A stretch of 64,000 nt of DNA, taken from Chryseobacterium sp. FP211-J200. GTDB lineage: Bacteria > Bacteroidota > Bacteroidia > Flavobacteriales > Weeksellaceae. The position numbers were made by a program, and so were the translations under genes. The notes beneath the pieces were generated by a model that made no database searches, was not told the origin of the DNA, and worked only from the letters and a program-made list of their open reading frames with translations. The stretch is taken from positions 62,001 through 126,000 of the forward strand of contig NZ_LSHB01000008.1 of assembly GCF_001643375.1 (NCBI RefSeq), read 5' to 3'. Below are positions 42,594-50,644 of this stretch, one piece after another; the first letter of the stretch is position 1, and each line of letters begins with the position of its first letter.

Positions 42594-43175
42594 ATGAAAG
42601 ACCTGTTTGTAAAACGTTTCCAATATTATAAAGACATCGGAGACAAGACCTTAGCTCAACTTTCTGAGGAACAATTTTTCTGGCAATACAACGAGGAAAG
42701 CAACTCGATTGCAATCATTATAAAACATCTGGCAGGAAATATGCTATCACGATGGATCAATTTCCTGACAGAAGATGGCGAGAAAGACTGGAGAAACCGC
42801 GACCTGGAATTTACAAGTACCTTCAAAACGAAAGACGAAGTTTTGGAATATTGGGAGAAAGGCTGGCGTTGTCTTTTCGAAGCTTTAGACCAGATCACAG
42901 ATGAAAATTTCAATGCTACGATCTACATCCGAGGCGAAGCACATTCTGTTTTAGACGCAGTTTTCAGACAATTGGCGCATTATCCTTATCACATTGGACA
43001 AATCGTTTACATTGCTAAAATGATGAAAGATCAGGATTGGCAAACGCTTTCTATCGCCAGAAATAAATCGGCAGATTTCAATCAAGAAATGCATTCAAAA
43101 TTTGATGAACAAGAGAATTCTTCGCGCGTTTGTTTTGCGAAAAGTGAGGAAGTGAGAGATGATTTTAAAAGTTAA
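42594..43175 (+). CDS. DinB-like DUF1572 family protein
   Basis: The 193-residue protein is a DinB/YfiT-type four-helix bundle of the DUF1572 group. Probable metal ligands are His in IIKHLAGNM near 43-51 and two in FRQLAHYPYHIGQIVYIAKM near 123-142, which form the usual three-His site. Some DinB-fold enzymes are thiol transferases or isomerases, but this subgroup is uncharacterised. It precedes a DadA-like oxidoreductase by 39 bases. Confidence 0.8.
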   Translation: MKDLFVKRFQYYKDIGDKTLAQLSEEQFFWQYNEESNSIAIIIKHLAGNMLSRWINFLTEDGEKDWRNRDLEFTSTFKTKDEVLEYWEKGWRCLFEALDQITDENFNATIYIRGEAHSVLDAVFRQLAHYPYHIGQIVYIAKMMKDQDWQTLSIARNKSADFNQEMHSKFDEQENSSRVCFAKSEEVRDDFKS

Positions 43176-43214
43176 ATATGGAAGTTATAAATCTAGAACT
43201 CAATACCAGAAAGT

Positions 43215-44327
43215 ATGAATCCTAGCATTTGGGAACTCGAAACTTTTTACAGAAAACGTGATGTTATCATTATCGGTTCAGGATTTACTGGACTTTGGAC
43301 CGCGATCTCTATCAAGGAAAATCATCCCGAGAGATCGGTTTTAATTGTTGAAAGAAATCCGATTCCGACCGGAGCTTCCACGCGAAATGCAGGTTTTGCC
43401 TGTTTCGGAAGTTTGACCGAGATCATTTCTGATTCGGAGAAAATGGGTTGGGAGAAAACGTTGGATCTGGTGAAAATGCGTTTTGAAGGTTTGCAGAAAA
43501 TTCAACACTATTTTTCTGATGACGACATCGATTTTGAGCTTTGTGGCGGCTATGAGATATTGAATGATGAATCTCCTTTAAAGAAATTAGAGAAGGTCAA
43601 CCAACATCTTTTTCCAATTACAAAAACAAAAGAAACGTTCAGAATTGCTAACGAAAAAATTGAGGAATTTAGGTTGGGAAAATCCGAAATTTTGGTTGAG
43701 AATCTTTGCGAAGGAAGCCTGCATTCTGGAAAATTACTGACTAAACTGGTAGAAAAATGCCATGATGTGAAAGTCGAATTCCTTTGCGGAACTGAAGTTG
43801 AATCTGTTTCAGAAACTAAAAACAAGGTTGAAATTAAAGTCAATGAAAACCTGATCCTGAAATCTGACAAAGTCATTTTTTGCACGAATGCTTTCAGTTC
43901 AAAATTTTTAGGATCCGAAGAAATAGTTCCTGCAAGAGGACAAATCATCCTAACAGAACCAATTGAAGATCTGAAACTGAAAGGCACTTTCCACTATGAT
44001 GAAGGTTTCTATTACTTCAGAAATCTTGGAAATCGAGTTCTACTTGGAGGCGCAAGAAATCAGGATTTTGAAACTGAAGAAACGACAGATTTTGAGACAA
44101 CAGAATTTCTTCAAAATCATCTTGAACAATTTCTCAAAGAAGTGATCCTACCAGATCAAGAATTCAAAATCGCAATGCGTTGGTCCGGAATTATGGCCAT
44201 GGGAAATGAGAAAACGCCAATTGTAAAGCAGCTTTCCGAAAGACAATTTTGTGCCGTGAGACTTTCCGGAATGGGTGTTGCATTAGCACCGAAGATTGGG
44301 GAAATGGTTTGTGGGTTGGTTTTTTAA
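43215..44327 (+). CDS. DadA-like FAD-dependent amine/amino-acid oxidoreductase
   Basis: The 370-residue protein has the Rossmann FAD motif VIIIGSGFTGLWTAISI near 17-33 and an acidic residue in VLIVER near 45. The STRNAGFACFGS segment near 56-67 of the DAO family follows. Near 250 it has ARGQIILTEPI, and its C-terminal region MRWSGIMAMGNEKTPIV near 325-341 closes the flavin site. Family members oxidise D-amino acids, sarcosine or related secondary amines. The substrate is unknown. It converges with the TrmH-like gene and overlaps it by 4 bases. Confidence 0.85.
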   Translation: MNPSIWELETFYRKRDVIIIGSGFTGLWTAISIKENHPERSVLIVERNPIPTGASTRNAGFACFGSLTEIISDSEKMGWEKTLDLVKMRFEGLQKIQHYFSDDDIDFELCGGYEILNDESPLKKLEKVNQHLFPITKTKETFRIANEKIEEFRLGKSEILVENLCEGSLHSGKLLTKLVEKCHDVKVEFLCGTEVESVSETKNKVEIKVNENLILKSDKVIFCTNAFSSKFLGSEEIVPARGQIILTEPIEDLKLKGTFHYDEGFYYFRNLGNRVLLGGARNQDFETEETTDFETTEFLQNHLEQFLKEVILPDQEFKIAMRWSGIMAMGNEKTPIVKQLSERQFCAVRLSGMGVALAPKIGEMVCGLVF

Positions 44328-44986
44328 AACTGATTTTCCCTTTCATATTTCTCCAAAATCTCTTTTCCGCTTTTGATAGAATTCACGGACCAACGGATTC
44401 TCAATTGAAGTAATTTTTCTTCGGAAAGTTTATAATCGATGTTGGATCTTAGGAGTTTTTGTTTGAGTTCGTACATGCAGATGGCGGCCGCAACAGACAC
44501 GTTGAAACTTTTCGTAAATCCGAACATTGGGATGGCCAAAGTTTCATCTGCAAAATCCAGAAGCTCGTCCGTTGTACCCTCCCACTCTGTTCCGAAGACC
44601 AAAGCGATTGGTTCTTCCACTTTGTAATCCGGGAGCATTTTTGCGTTGTTCTCTGCAGAAACTGCGACAATCTTGTAACCTCGATCTTTGATGTTTTGAA
44701 GAGACTCTATCTTTCTTGGCATTTTTTCCACTTCTACCCAATTGTCTGCGCCTTTTGTGACTTTGAGGTTTGGTTCGAAGAAGTTTTCCTTTTCCATTGC
44801 TACCACTTTATGAAAACCACACGCTTCCACGGAACGGACAATCGCTGCGGCATTCCGGAATTGGTAAATATCCTCCATCACTGGCAGAACGAAATCTGAG
44901 CTTTCCTGTGAATAATGTTCAATCTTAGCAAGACGTTCTTCAGTTAGGAATTGTTGGAGATATTCGTAGGTAGAATTTGGATTCAA
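44324..44986 (-). CDS. TrmH-like tRNA/rRNA 2'-O-methyltransferase (SpoU family)
   Basis: The 220-residue protein is a SPOUT methyltransferase. Motif 1 NAAAIVRSVEACGFHKV near 47-63 includes the conserved Asn/Arg, motif 2 is ALVFGTEWEGTTDELL near 144-159, and motif 3 is IPMFGFTKSFNVSVAAAI near 168-185. This last motif is typical of tRNA Gm18 methylase TrmH. The N-terminal Thr/Ser-rich extension is short. It should methylate a ribose 2'-OH in tRNA, with TrmH as the best guess. The convergent 4-base overlap with the oxidoreductase is unusual but minor. Confidence 0.85.
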   Translation of the reverse strand: MNPNSTYEYLQQFLTEERLAKIEHYSQESSDFVLPVMEDIYQFRNAAAIVRSVEACGFHKVVAMEKENFFEPNLKVTKGADNWVEVEKMPRKIESLQNIKDRGYKIVAVSAENNAKMLPDYKVEEPIALVFGTEWEGTTDELLDFADETLAIPMFGFTKSFNVSVAAAICMYELKQKLLRSNIDYKLSEEKLLQLRIRWSVNSIKSGKEILEKYERENQF

Positions 44987-45049
44987 TGTTTTGGGTTTTA
45001 AGTTGGAGCGTGCAAATTTCGGGATTTTCTTTTTATAAAAATGTAAATT

Positions 45050-45120
45050 TTAAACGCAAAGTCCGCAAAGTTTTTTTTGGACATTATTGAAAATATTTTA
45101 AGTTTCGCAAAGAGGTAAAC
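45050..45120. repeat. AACGCAAAGTCCGCAAAG-type intergenic repeat
   Basis: AAACGCAAAGTCCGCAAAG followed by a T run, then TTTCGCAAAGAGG, resembles the spacer at 16288. It lies in the 693-base gene-free stretch 44987-45679, which otherwise holds hairpin repeats and AT-rich sequence. Confidence 0.5.
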
Positions 45121-45205
45121 TCATCAAAGAAAAAATAAATCTTGGTATAAATTGCACAACCCATAAAGTATTCATCAATTTTAAGATTAAATTCAAAAAC
45201 AATTA

Positions 45206-45354
45206 ACAGGTCGCTCCTCTGGAGCTTTAATTAAAACTATTTGTATTTCTTATTAACAGTCCGCTCCTATTGGAGCTGTATTTAGTCCTGTAGGGACTTG
45301 CTATTAGTAGAAAAAATAAGTCGTCAAAGATATAGCTCCACCAGAGCGACCTGT
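45206..45354. repeat. GCTCC/GGAGC hairpin repeat cluster
   Basis: ACAGGTCGCTCCTCTGGAGC at 45206 is complementary to TAGCTCCACCAGAGCGACCTGT at 45333-45354, making a long outer stem. Inside lie ACAGTCCGCTCCTATTGGAGCTG (45256-45278) and AGTCCTGTAGGGACT (45284-45298), each a hairpin in itself. The block lies in a gene-free stretch and is not an obvious terminator. Confidence 0.75.
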
Positions 45355-45465
45355 AAATTCATTCTTTAAACATTTTGTTGGTCACTTTGTTTATATTTTT
45401 CTTTGGACATCATTAATTTTTTGCAAATCTAATTTTGATGGCAAATCTTGAATCTTTGACGTAAT

Positions 45466-45584
45466 CACTAGCCCTGATGGAAACGGCATCCTTTTTTATT
45501 TTTTTTGTCCTGAGCGTGAATTGGAATGACAAAGCGTCTAAAAAAAATAAAAAAGATATAGTGGACAGCAGGTTCCCGGCTCCT
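45466..45584 (-). repeat. Dispersed inverted-end element, copy C (reverse orientation)
   Basis: Its reverse complement starts AGGAGCCGGGAACC, continues TCCACTATATCTTTTTT, and ends AAAAAAGGATGCCGTTTCC and CAGGGCTAGTG. The two inner blocks match copy E at 59868-59987 exactly over 16-17 bases. Confidence 0.8.
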
Positions 45585-45648
45585 AATTATAATTGATAAT
45601 CGATAGTTGATATTGAGAATTTGAAACGATGAATAGTTGAGGTAATAA

Positions 45649-45675
45649 AAAAGGCGGTAAAAAATTACCGCCTTT
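45649..45675 (-). terminator. Terminator of yidC
   Basis: On the minus strand AAAGGCGGTAA and TTACCGCCTTT form a perfect 11-base stem followed by a T run, just after the yidC stop. Confidence 0.92.
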
Positions 45676-45679
45676 ATAT

Positions 45680-47458
45680 TTATTTCTTTTTATTTTGCTG
45701 TTGTGCCTGCTGCTGTTGCGCCTGCTCCATCATCTCTCTCATTCTCTTCTGGAACTTCCCTTCTTTCTTCGGTTCCTTCTGCTTGTTGGCCTGGATCTGA
45801 GCGTGGATCTTTTTCTCATCGAGGATGAAATATTTGATGACCAAGATGATCACAATATTGATCGCATTCGACACGAAATAATACCAAGATAGACCGGAAG
45901 CTGAACTGTTCAGGAAGAATAGGAATGTGATCGGGAAGATGTACATCAACACTTTCATATTCGGCATTCCTTCCTGTTGTGGCTGTTGGATGTTTCCTGA
46001 AGTCATCACCGTGTAGATCAATATCACAACGGTACAAGCCAATGCGAAAATACTCAAATGCTCGCCTAACAATGGCACTTTGAATCCAAATTTGATCACA
46101 TCATCGTAGGCCGTAAGATCCGGTGCGAACCAGAAGCTTTTGCCTCTCAGGTCGATCATATTCGGGAAGAATCGGAATAGTGCGTAGAACAACGGGATCT
46201 GAACCAAGGCTGGCAAACAACCCGCCATTTGATTCACGCCGGCCTTCCTGTAAACGGCCATCGTTTCCTGTTGTTTTTTCATTGGATCCGCATCCTTGAA
46301 TTTGGCGTTCACCTCATCGATCTCCGGACGAATGACCTTCATCATTGCACTTAGTTTATGCTGTTTGAACATTACCGGAGACAAGATCAACTTCACAATG
46401 ATCGTCATCCAGAAAATGGCCCAACCAGCGGCAACGCCCCAAGATGAGATCAAATTGTACAATGGCATGAAGACATATCTGTTCAGTGATCCGATGAATG
46501 ACCAACCTAATGGCAGGATCTCATCGAAGTTTTTGTCAAACGATTTTAAAAGGTCCATATCCAGTGGCATAAAGTACCAAGTGAAATCTTGATTCAATTC
46601 GTTTCCAGCCAAGTTGACCTGACCGTTGTAATTGAATTTCTTCAGGAACTCACCTTCTTCGATGATCTCCTGATTGCCTTTTGATTTTGTGAATCCATTC
46701 TTAGCTTCGATCACGGCGGAGAAAAACTGTTGTTTCACACCGATCCAGTTGAGTGTTTCGTCCGGCTCTTCCATATCGGTACGAGCGTCGTAATCGTAAT
46801 CTTTATAGTTGTTGAAAGAGTAGGCGAACTCTGTGTGAGTTTCTTCCTGAGATCTTCCTTTTTCTGCACCTTTTACTGTGTAATCCCAAATGAATTCAGC
46901 TTTGCCATCGTTGACCAATGTTGCCAAACCTTGTGTTTTCACCTGGAAATCAACCGTATATTTTGCTTTAAGTGTATAAACGAATTGAATAATTGCAGTT
47001 CCGATTTTCGAAGTCAAGGTTACAGAGTTTCCTGCAACGGTTGGTACAAAGACAAGATCTTTGGTATTGAAAACCTTGTTGGTTTTGTCTTTGAACTGGA
47101 AACCATAGCTTGCATTGTTGTTGCTGAAAAGATAAAGTGGTTTTCCACCGAAAGCTTCATATTTATTCAGTTTTACGGAGCTCAATTGTCCACCAACGCT
47201 GGAGAACTCAAGTGCTAGCTCATCGTTCTGAAGATTGACCTTCTGAACAGAAGCTGGCGTCACAGTCGCTGCATTCAGGTTGTTTGCAACCGGTTTTGCT
47301 TTGGTGGTCTGCTCTGTTTTTTTGGCATCAATTGCCAGTTGTTCCTGCTCGGCTTTTGCGTTTCGGTTTTGGAAATAAAACATAAAACCGATAAGAATCA
47401 TAGAAAAAACACCGAAGCTGATCAGCTGGCTTTTATCTAATCCGTTGTTTTGCTGCAT
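45680..47458 (-). CDS. yidC: Membrane protein insertase YidC
   Basis: YidC inserts and folds proteins in the inner membrane, alone or with SecYEG. The 592-residue protein has an N-terminal helix near 12-28 (LISFGVFSMILIGFMFYF) and a periplasmic beta-supersandwich domain to about residue 320. The five-helix insertase core follows, with WGVAAGWAIFWMTIIVKLI near 339-357 and the conserved Arg/charged groove. It ends with a Gln-rich and Lys-rich tail (QAQQQQAQQQNKKK). The length is normal for Bacteroidota. A -7-like motif TATTTTTG (minus, 47569-47562) lies upstream, so it has its own possible promoter. Confidence 0.97.
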   Translation of the reverse strand: MQQNNGLDKSQLISFGVFSMILIGFMFYFQNRNAKAEQEQLAIDAKKTEQTTKAKPVANNLNAATVTPASVQKVNLQNDELALEFSSVGGQLSSVKLNKYEAFGGKPLYLFSNNNASYGFQFKDKTNKVFNTKDLVFVPTVAGNSVTLTSKIGTAIIQFVYTLKAKYTVDFQVKTQGLATLVNDGKAEFIWDYTVKGAEKGRSQEETHTEFAYSFNNYKDYDYDARTDMEEPDETLNWIGVKQQFFSAVIEAKNGFTKSKGNQEIIEEGEFLKKFNYNGQVNLAGNELNQDFTWYFMPLDMDLLKSFDKNFDEILPLGWSFIGSLNRYVFMPLYNLISSWGVAAGWAIFWMTIIVKLILSPVMFKQHKLSAMMKVIRPEIDEVNAKFKDADPMKKQQETMAVYRKAGVNQMAGCLPALVQIPLFYALFRFFPNMIDLRGKSFWFAPDLTAYDDVIKFGFKVPLLGEHLSIFALACTVVILIYTVMTSGNIQQPQQEGMPNMKVLMYIFPITFLFFLNSSASGLSWYYFVSNAINIVIILVIKYFILDEKKIHAQIQANKQKEPKKEGKFQKRMREMMEQAQQQQAQQQNKKK

Positions 47459-47501
47459 TATAGAATATAATTTAAAGTTTAAGATTTGAAATTTGACTTG
47501 A

Positions 47502-47526
47502 CCCTTCGACTCCGCTCAGGATGACA
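47502..47526. repeat. CCCTTCGACTCCGCTCAGG repeat fragment
   Basis: CCCTTCGACTCCGCTCAGGA followed by TGACAA lies upstream of yidC. I recall this GC-rich motif as a frequent intergenic repeat in many bacterial genomes; the recall was not checked. Confidence 0.4.
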
Positions 47527-47643
47527 ATTCATTAATTCAAAATCTACATCATTTTGGTCTGCAAAAATAGGATTTATTTTTCAGATTCTGTTATAAAGAC
47601 GATTAAGGAAAGGAATTACTTTTTTGTTTGATAGATCCTTTAA

Positions 47644-47994
47644 TTATTTACCGATAATGACCTTTCTGTGTTCTGTTCCCCAATCGGAAAGATTGTTGAT
47701 GATGTCTTTTAATTTCAGTCCGTAATCTGTCAGTTGATATTGAACAGAAATTGGCTTTGTATCTAACACTGTTCTTTGTAAAAGTTGGTTCATTTCCAGA
47801 TCTTTTAATTCCTTGCTTAGCATTCTGTTTGAGATTCCTTCTACATCATTTAAAATATCCGAAAATCTTCTTTTGTTGTAATAGCAAATTGATGACAGGA
47901 TGGAAATTTTCCATTTTCCGCTCAACACATCCATCGCATCGTGGATTGCCATTATCTTTTTCTTGTTGATATCTTTACAATCTTGTTCCGCCAT
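47644..47994 (-). CDS. HxlR-family transcriptional regulator
   Basis: The 116-residue winged-helix protein has the HxlR pattern: AMDVLSGKWKISILSSI near 20-36, RRFSDILNDVEGISNRMLSKELKDLE near 42-67 as recognition region, and VQYQLTDYGLKLKDII near 83-98 as wing. Cys6 near the N-terminus might sense electrophiles, as in some family members. It diverges from an SDR gene with a 97-base shared regulatory region. The probable role is repression of the SDR gene and of itself. Confidence 0.88.
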   Translation of the reverse strand: MAEQDCKDINKKKIMAIHDAMDVLSGKWKISILSSICYYNKRRFSDILNDVEGISNRMLSKELKDLEMNQLLQRTVLDTKPISVQYQLTDYGLKLKDIINNLSDWGTEHRKVIIGK

Positions 47995-48091
47995 AAGTTA
48001 GTTTGTTACCCGAATGTTACTTTTAGTTACAAAGTTACGAAAAGATATTTTGATGATGTAAATTTGCATCACAATATTAAAATACATCAAA
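47995..48091. promoter_or_regulatory. HxlR/SDR divergent control region with four GTTAC repeats
   Basis: GTTAC occurs at 48005, 48016, 48026 and 48034, spaced 11, 10 and 8 bases, close to one helical turn each. A minus-strand -7 element TAACTTTG (48037-48030) overlaps the last repeat. A plus-strand TAAATTTG is at 48059-48066. A regulator bound here could block both promoters, most likely the HxlR protein. Confidence 0.5.
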
Positions 48092-48835
48092 ATGAATTTC
48101 ACGAATAAAAACGTCGTCATTACTGGCGGAACTACCGGAATAGGATTTGCAACAGCACAGGCATTCATCAACGCTGGAGCTAATGTCTTGATCACTGGAA
48201 GAAATGCAGAAAATCTTGAAAAAGCGGCTTCAAGGATCAACAGTTCAAATTTGAAGACCGTGGTTTCTGACACATCAAATCTAGAAGGTATTTCAGCTTT
48301 AGAAAAAACAATTGCAGAAAGTGGAAACAAAATAGATGTCCTTTATTTGAATGCGGGAATTGCAGTGTTTAGCTCGATTCAAGAATCAACAGAAGCTGAT
48401 TTTGATGCACAATTCAACACCAATGTGAAAGGTCCTTATTTTACATTACAGAAGTTGCTGCCCCATTTACAAGATGGCGCATCTGTGGTATTTACCTCAT
48501 CCACTGTTGCGACCGCTGCCAATTTGGGATCAAGTATTTATTCCGCAACCAAAGGTGCATTAAACAAAATCGCTCATATCGCAGCAAACGAATTGGCTGA
48601 GAGAAAGATCAGAGTCAACATTGTAAGTCCAGGCGCAGTGAAAACGGAAGGATTGGAGAAAGTTACAACAAGTGAGATCAGAGATCATTTTCCAACATTG
48701 ATCGCTCTGAACAGATTAGGTGATCCAAGCGAAATTGCAAAAACGGTCTTATTCTTATCTTCGGATGATGCCAGTTACATCAGCGGAACAGAACTATTGG
48801 TTGACGGTGGTTACACTACTTTTGCAAGGAAATAG
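48092..48835 (+). CDS. SDR-family oxidoreductase
   Basis: The 247-residue protein is a classical short-chain dehydrogenase. It has the nucleotide motif TGGTTGIG near 11-18, LNAGIAVF near 88-95, a catalytic Ser in FTSSTVAT near 134-141, and Y150-S-A-T-K154. The GRN following strand 2 (ITGRNAENL) suggests NADPH preference. It is divergent from, and probably controlled by, the HxlR gene. The substrate is unknown. Confidence 0.9.
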   Translation: MNFTNKNVVITGGTTGIGFATAQAFINAGANVLITGRNAENLEKAASRINSSNLKTVVSDTSNLEGISALEKTIAESGNKIDVLYLNAGIAVFSSIQESTEADFDAQFNTNVKGPYFTLQKLLPHLQDGASVVFTSSTVATAANLGSSIYSATKGALNKIAHIAANELAERKIRVNIVSPGAVKTEGLEKVTTSEIRDHFPTLIALNRLGDPSEIAKTVLFLSSDDASYISGTELLVDGGYTTFARK

Positions 48836-48861
48836 ACGACTCGAAATTATCATTAATGAAA

Positions 48862-48896
48862 AAAACAGCTACGAATATAGATCCGTAGCTGTTTTT
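48862..48896. terminator. Bidirectional terminator between the SDR gene and pyrG
   Basis: AAACAGCTACG and CGTAGCTGTTT form a perfect 11-base stem with flanking A and T runs between two convergent genes. Confidence 0.92.
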
Positions 48897-48914
48897 GTTT
48901 ATTAAATAATGCTT

Positions 48915-50525
48915 TTACTTCCCTTTTACAGCAGCGCTAATAAACGCTTTGAATAATGGATGTGGCGTTGCCACCGTACTTTTATATTCCGGGTGATATT
49001 GGACACCAACATAGAAAGGATGATCCTTCAATTCCAATGTTTCTACCAAACCAGTTTCCGGATTCAGTCCTGTAGGAACCAGCCCTTTGTCTTCGAAGTC
49101 TTTTTTATAATCACTATTGAATTCGTATCTGTGGCGGTGACGTTCAGAAATGGTCTTCGCACCATACACCTCTGCCAATTTCGAACCTTGCTTCAGAACA
49201 CATTTCCATGCACCAAGACGCATCGTTCCGCCTTTGTCCACTACGTTTTTCTGTTCTTCCATCAAAGAAATTACAGGATCAGGCGTAGAAGTATCGAATT
49301 CCATACTGTTGGCTTTGCTAAGTTCCAGGACATTTCTAGCAAATTCGATTGTCATGATCTGCATTCCAAGACAAATTCCTAACAATGGGATTTTGTTCTC
49401 TCTTGCATATTTGGCCGCCTGAATTTTACCTTCGATCCCACGATCTCCAAAACCTGGTGCGATCAGAATCCCGTCCACGTTATTCAATAATTTCTCAGCG
49501 CCTTCAACCTCGATATCGCCACTGTAAACCCATTTGATCTTGACTTCGGTTTCCATATCGGAACCTGCGTGGATAAATGCTTCGGCAATAGATTTGTAAG
49601 AATCCTGAAGAGAAACATATTTCCCAACCAAAGCAATTTCGACGGTCTTTTTTGGATTTTTATATTTCTTAAGGAACGTTTTCCAGTCTTTTAGATTTGG
49701 TTCTTTTCCTACTGGAAGATTTAATTCATTTAAAACAACCTCATCGAAATTTTGTTTTTGTAGATACAATGGCACTTCGTAGATCGTATCCATATCGATA
49801 CATTCGATCACGTTTCCTAGACCTACGTTACAGAATTGCGCCAACTTAGCTTTCTGCTCTTTTGGAATGGTGTGCTCTGTTCTGCAAACCAAAACGTCTG
49901 CCTGGATTCCGCTTTCCATCAATTGACGAACGGAATGCTGGGAAGGTTTTGTTTTAAGTTCTCCGCTTGAAGCCAAATAAGGCAACAATGTCAAATGGAT
50001 GACCATAGAATTGTTCTTGCCTAATTCCCACTGTAACTGACGAACACTTTCTATGTAAGGAAGAGACTCGATATCACCAACCGTTCCGCCGATCTCTGTG
50101 ATAATGATGTCATAATCCTTTTTGGAAAGCATCTTGATCCTACGCTTGATCTCATTGGTAATATGCGGAATGACCTGAACGGTTTTTCCTAGGAAATCAC
50201 CTTTACGTTCTTTTTCGATAACGGTTTGGTAGATCTTACCTGTTGTAACGTTGTTGTTTTGGGAAGTTGGACTGTCCAGGAATCTCTCATAATGTCCAAG
50301 GTCCAGGTCTGTTTCTGCGCCGTCTTCGGTCACATAACATTCGCCGTGTTCATAAGGATTAAGGGTTCCCGGATCGATATTGATATAAGGGTCAAGTTTT
50401 TGGATAGTCACTTTAAAACCTCTCGATTTTAATAAAAGTCCCAAAGAAGCGGAGACTATTCCTTTACCCAGTGACGATGTCACACCTCCTGTCACAAAGA
50501 TGTATTTCGTTTCTTTTTTACTCAT
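48915..50525 (-). CDS. pyrG: CTP synthase
   Basis: PyrG makes CTP from UTP, ATP and glutamine. The 536-residue protein has the N-terminal synthetase domain (FVTGGVTSSLGKGI near 9-22; LDPYINIDPGTLNPYEHGE near 41-59; EIGGTVGDIES near 144-154). The C-terminal class I glutaminase domain has LLGICLGMQ with nucleophile Cys385 and GVQYHPEYKS with the catalytic His and Glu near 514-516. The Met at 50525 (MSKKETKYIF) is preferred to an in-frame start at 50543. A good promoter lies directly upstream. Confidence 0.98.
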   Translation of the reverse strand: MSKKETKYIFVTGGVTSSLGKGIVSASLGLLLKSRGFKVTIQKLDPYINIDPGTLNPYEHGECYVTEDGAETDLDLGHYERFLDSPTSQNNNVTTGKIYQTVIEKERKGDFLGKTVQVIPHITNEIKRRIKMLSKKDYDIIITEIGGTVGDIESLPYIESVRQLQWELGKNNSMVIHLTLLPYLASSGELKTKPSQHSVRQLMESGIQADVLVCRTEHTIPKEQKAKLAQFCNVGLGNVIECIDMDTIYEVPLYLQKQNFDEVVLNELNLPVGKEPNLKDWKTFLKKYKNPKKTVEIALVGKYVSLQDSYKSIAEAFIHAGSDMETEVKIKWVYSGDIEVEGAEKLLNNVDGILIAPGFGDRGIEGKIQAAKYARENKIPLLGICLGMQIMTIEFARNVLELSKANSMEFDTSTPDPVISLMEEQKNVVDKGGTMRLGAWKCVLKQGSKLAEVYGAKTISERHRHRYEFNSDYKKDFEDKGLVPTGLNPETGLVETLELKDHPFYVGVQYHPEYKSTVATPHPLFKAFISAAVKGK

Positions 50526-50540
50526 TAGATTAGGTTTGTG

Positions 50541-50571
50541 CAAAGTTAAACTATCTGAGGTGAAAAAGCAA
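50541..50571 (-). promoter_or_regulatory. Promoter of pyrG
   Basis: On the minus strand TTG at 50571-50569 precedes TAACTTTG at 50548-50541 by 20 bases. The pyrG ATG follows 15 bases later, so the leader would be very short. Confidence 0.6.
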
Positions 50572-50587
50572 TTCTGAGCGGGAAAAT

Positions 50588-50616
50588 AAAAAGAGCGGAT
50601 AGAAATCTACCCGCTC
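50588..50616 (-). terminator. Terminator of the T9SS surface-protein gene
   Basis: On the minus strand GAGCGGGTAGA and TCTATCCGCTC form a stem with one mismatch, followed by TTTTTATTTT. Confidence 0.8.
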
Positions 50617-50644
50617 ATTCATTAAAATCTAAAGAAAATAATTA

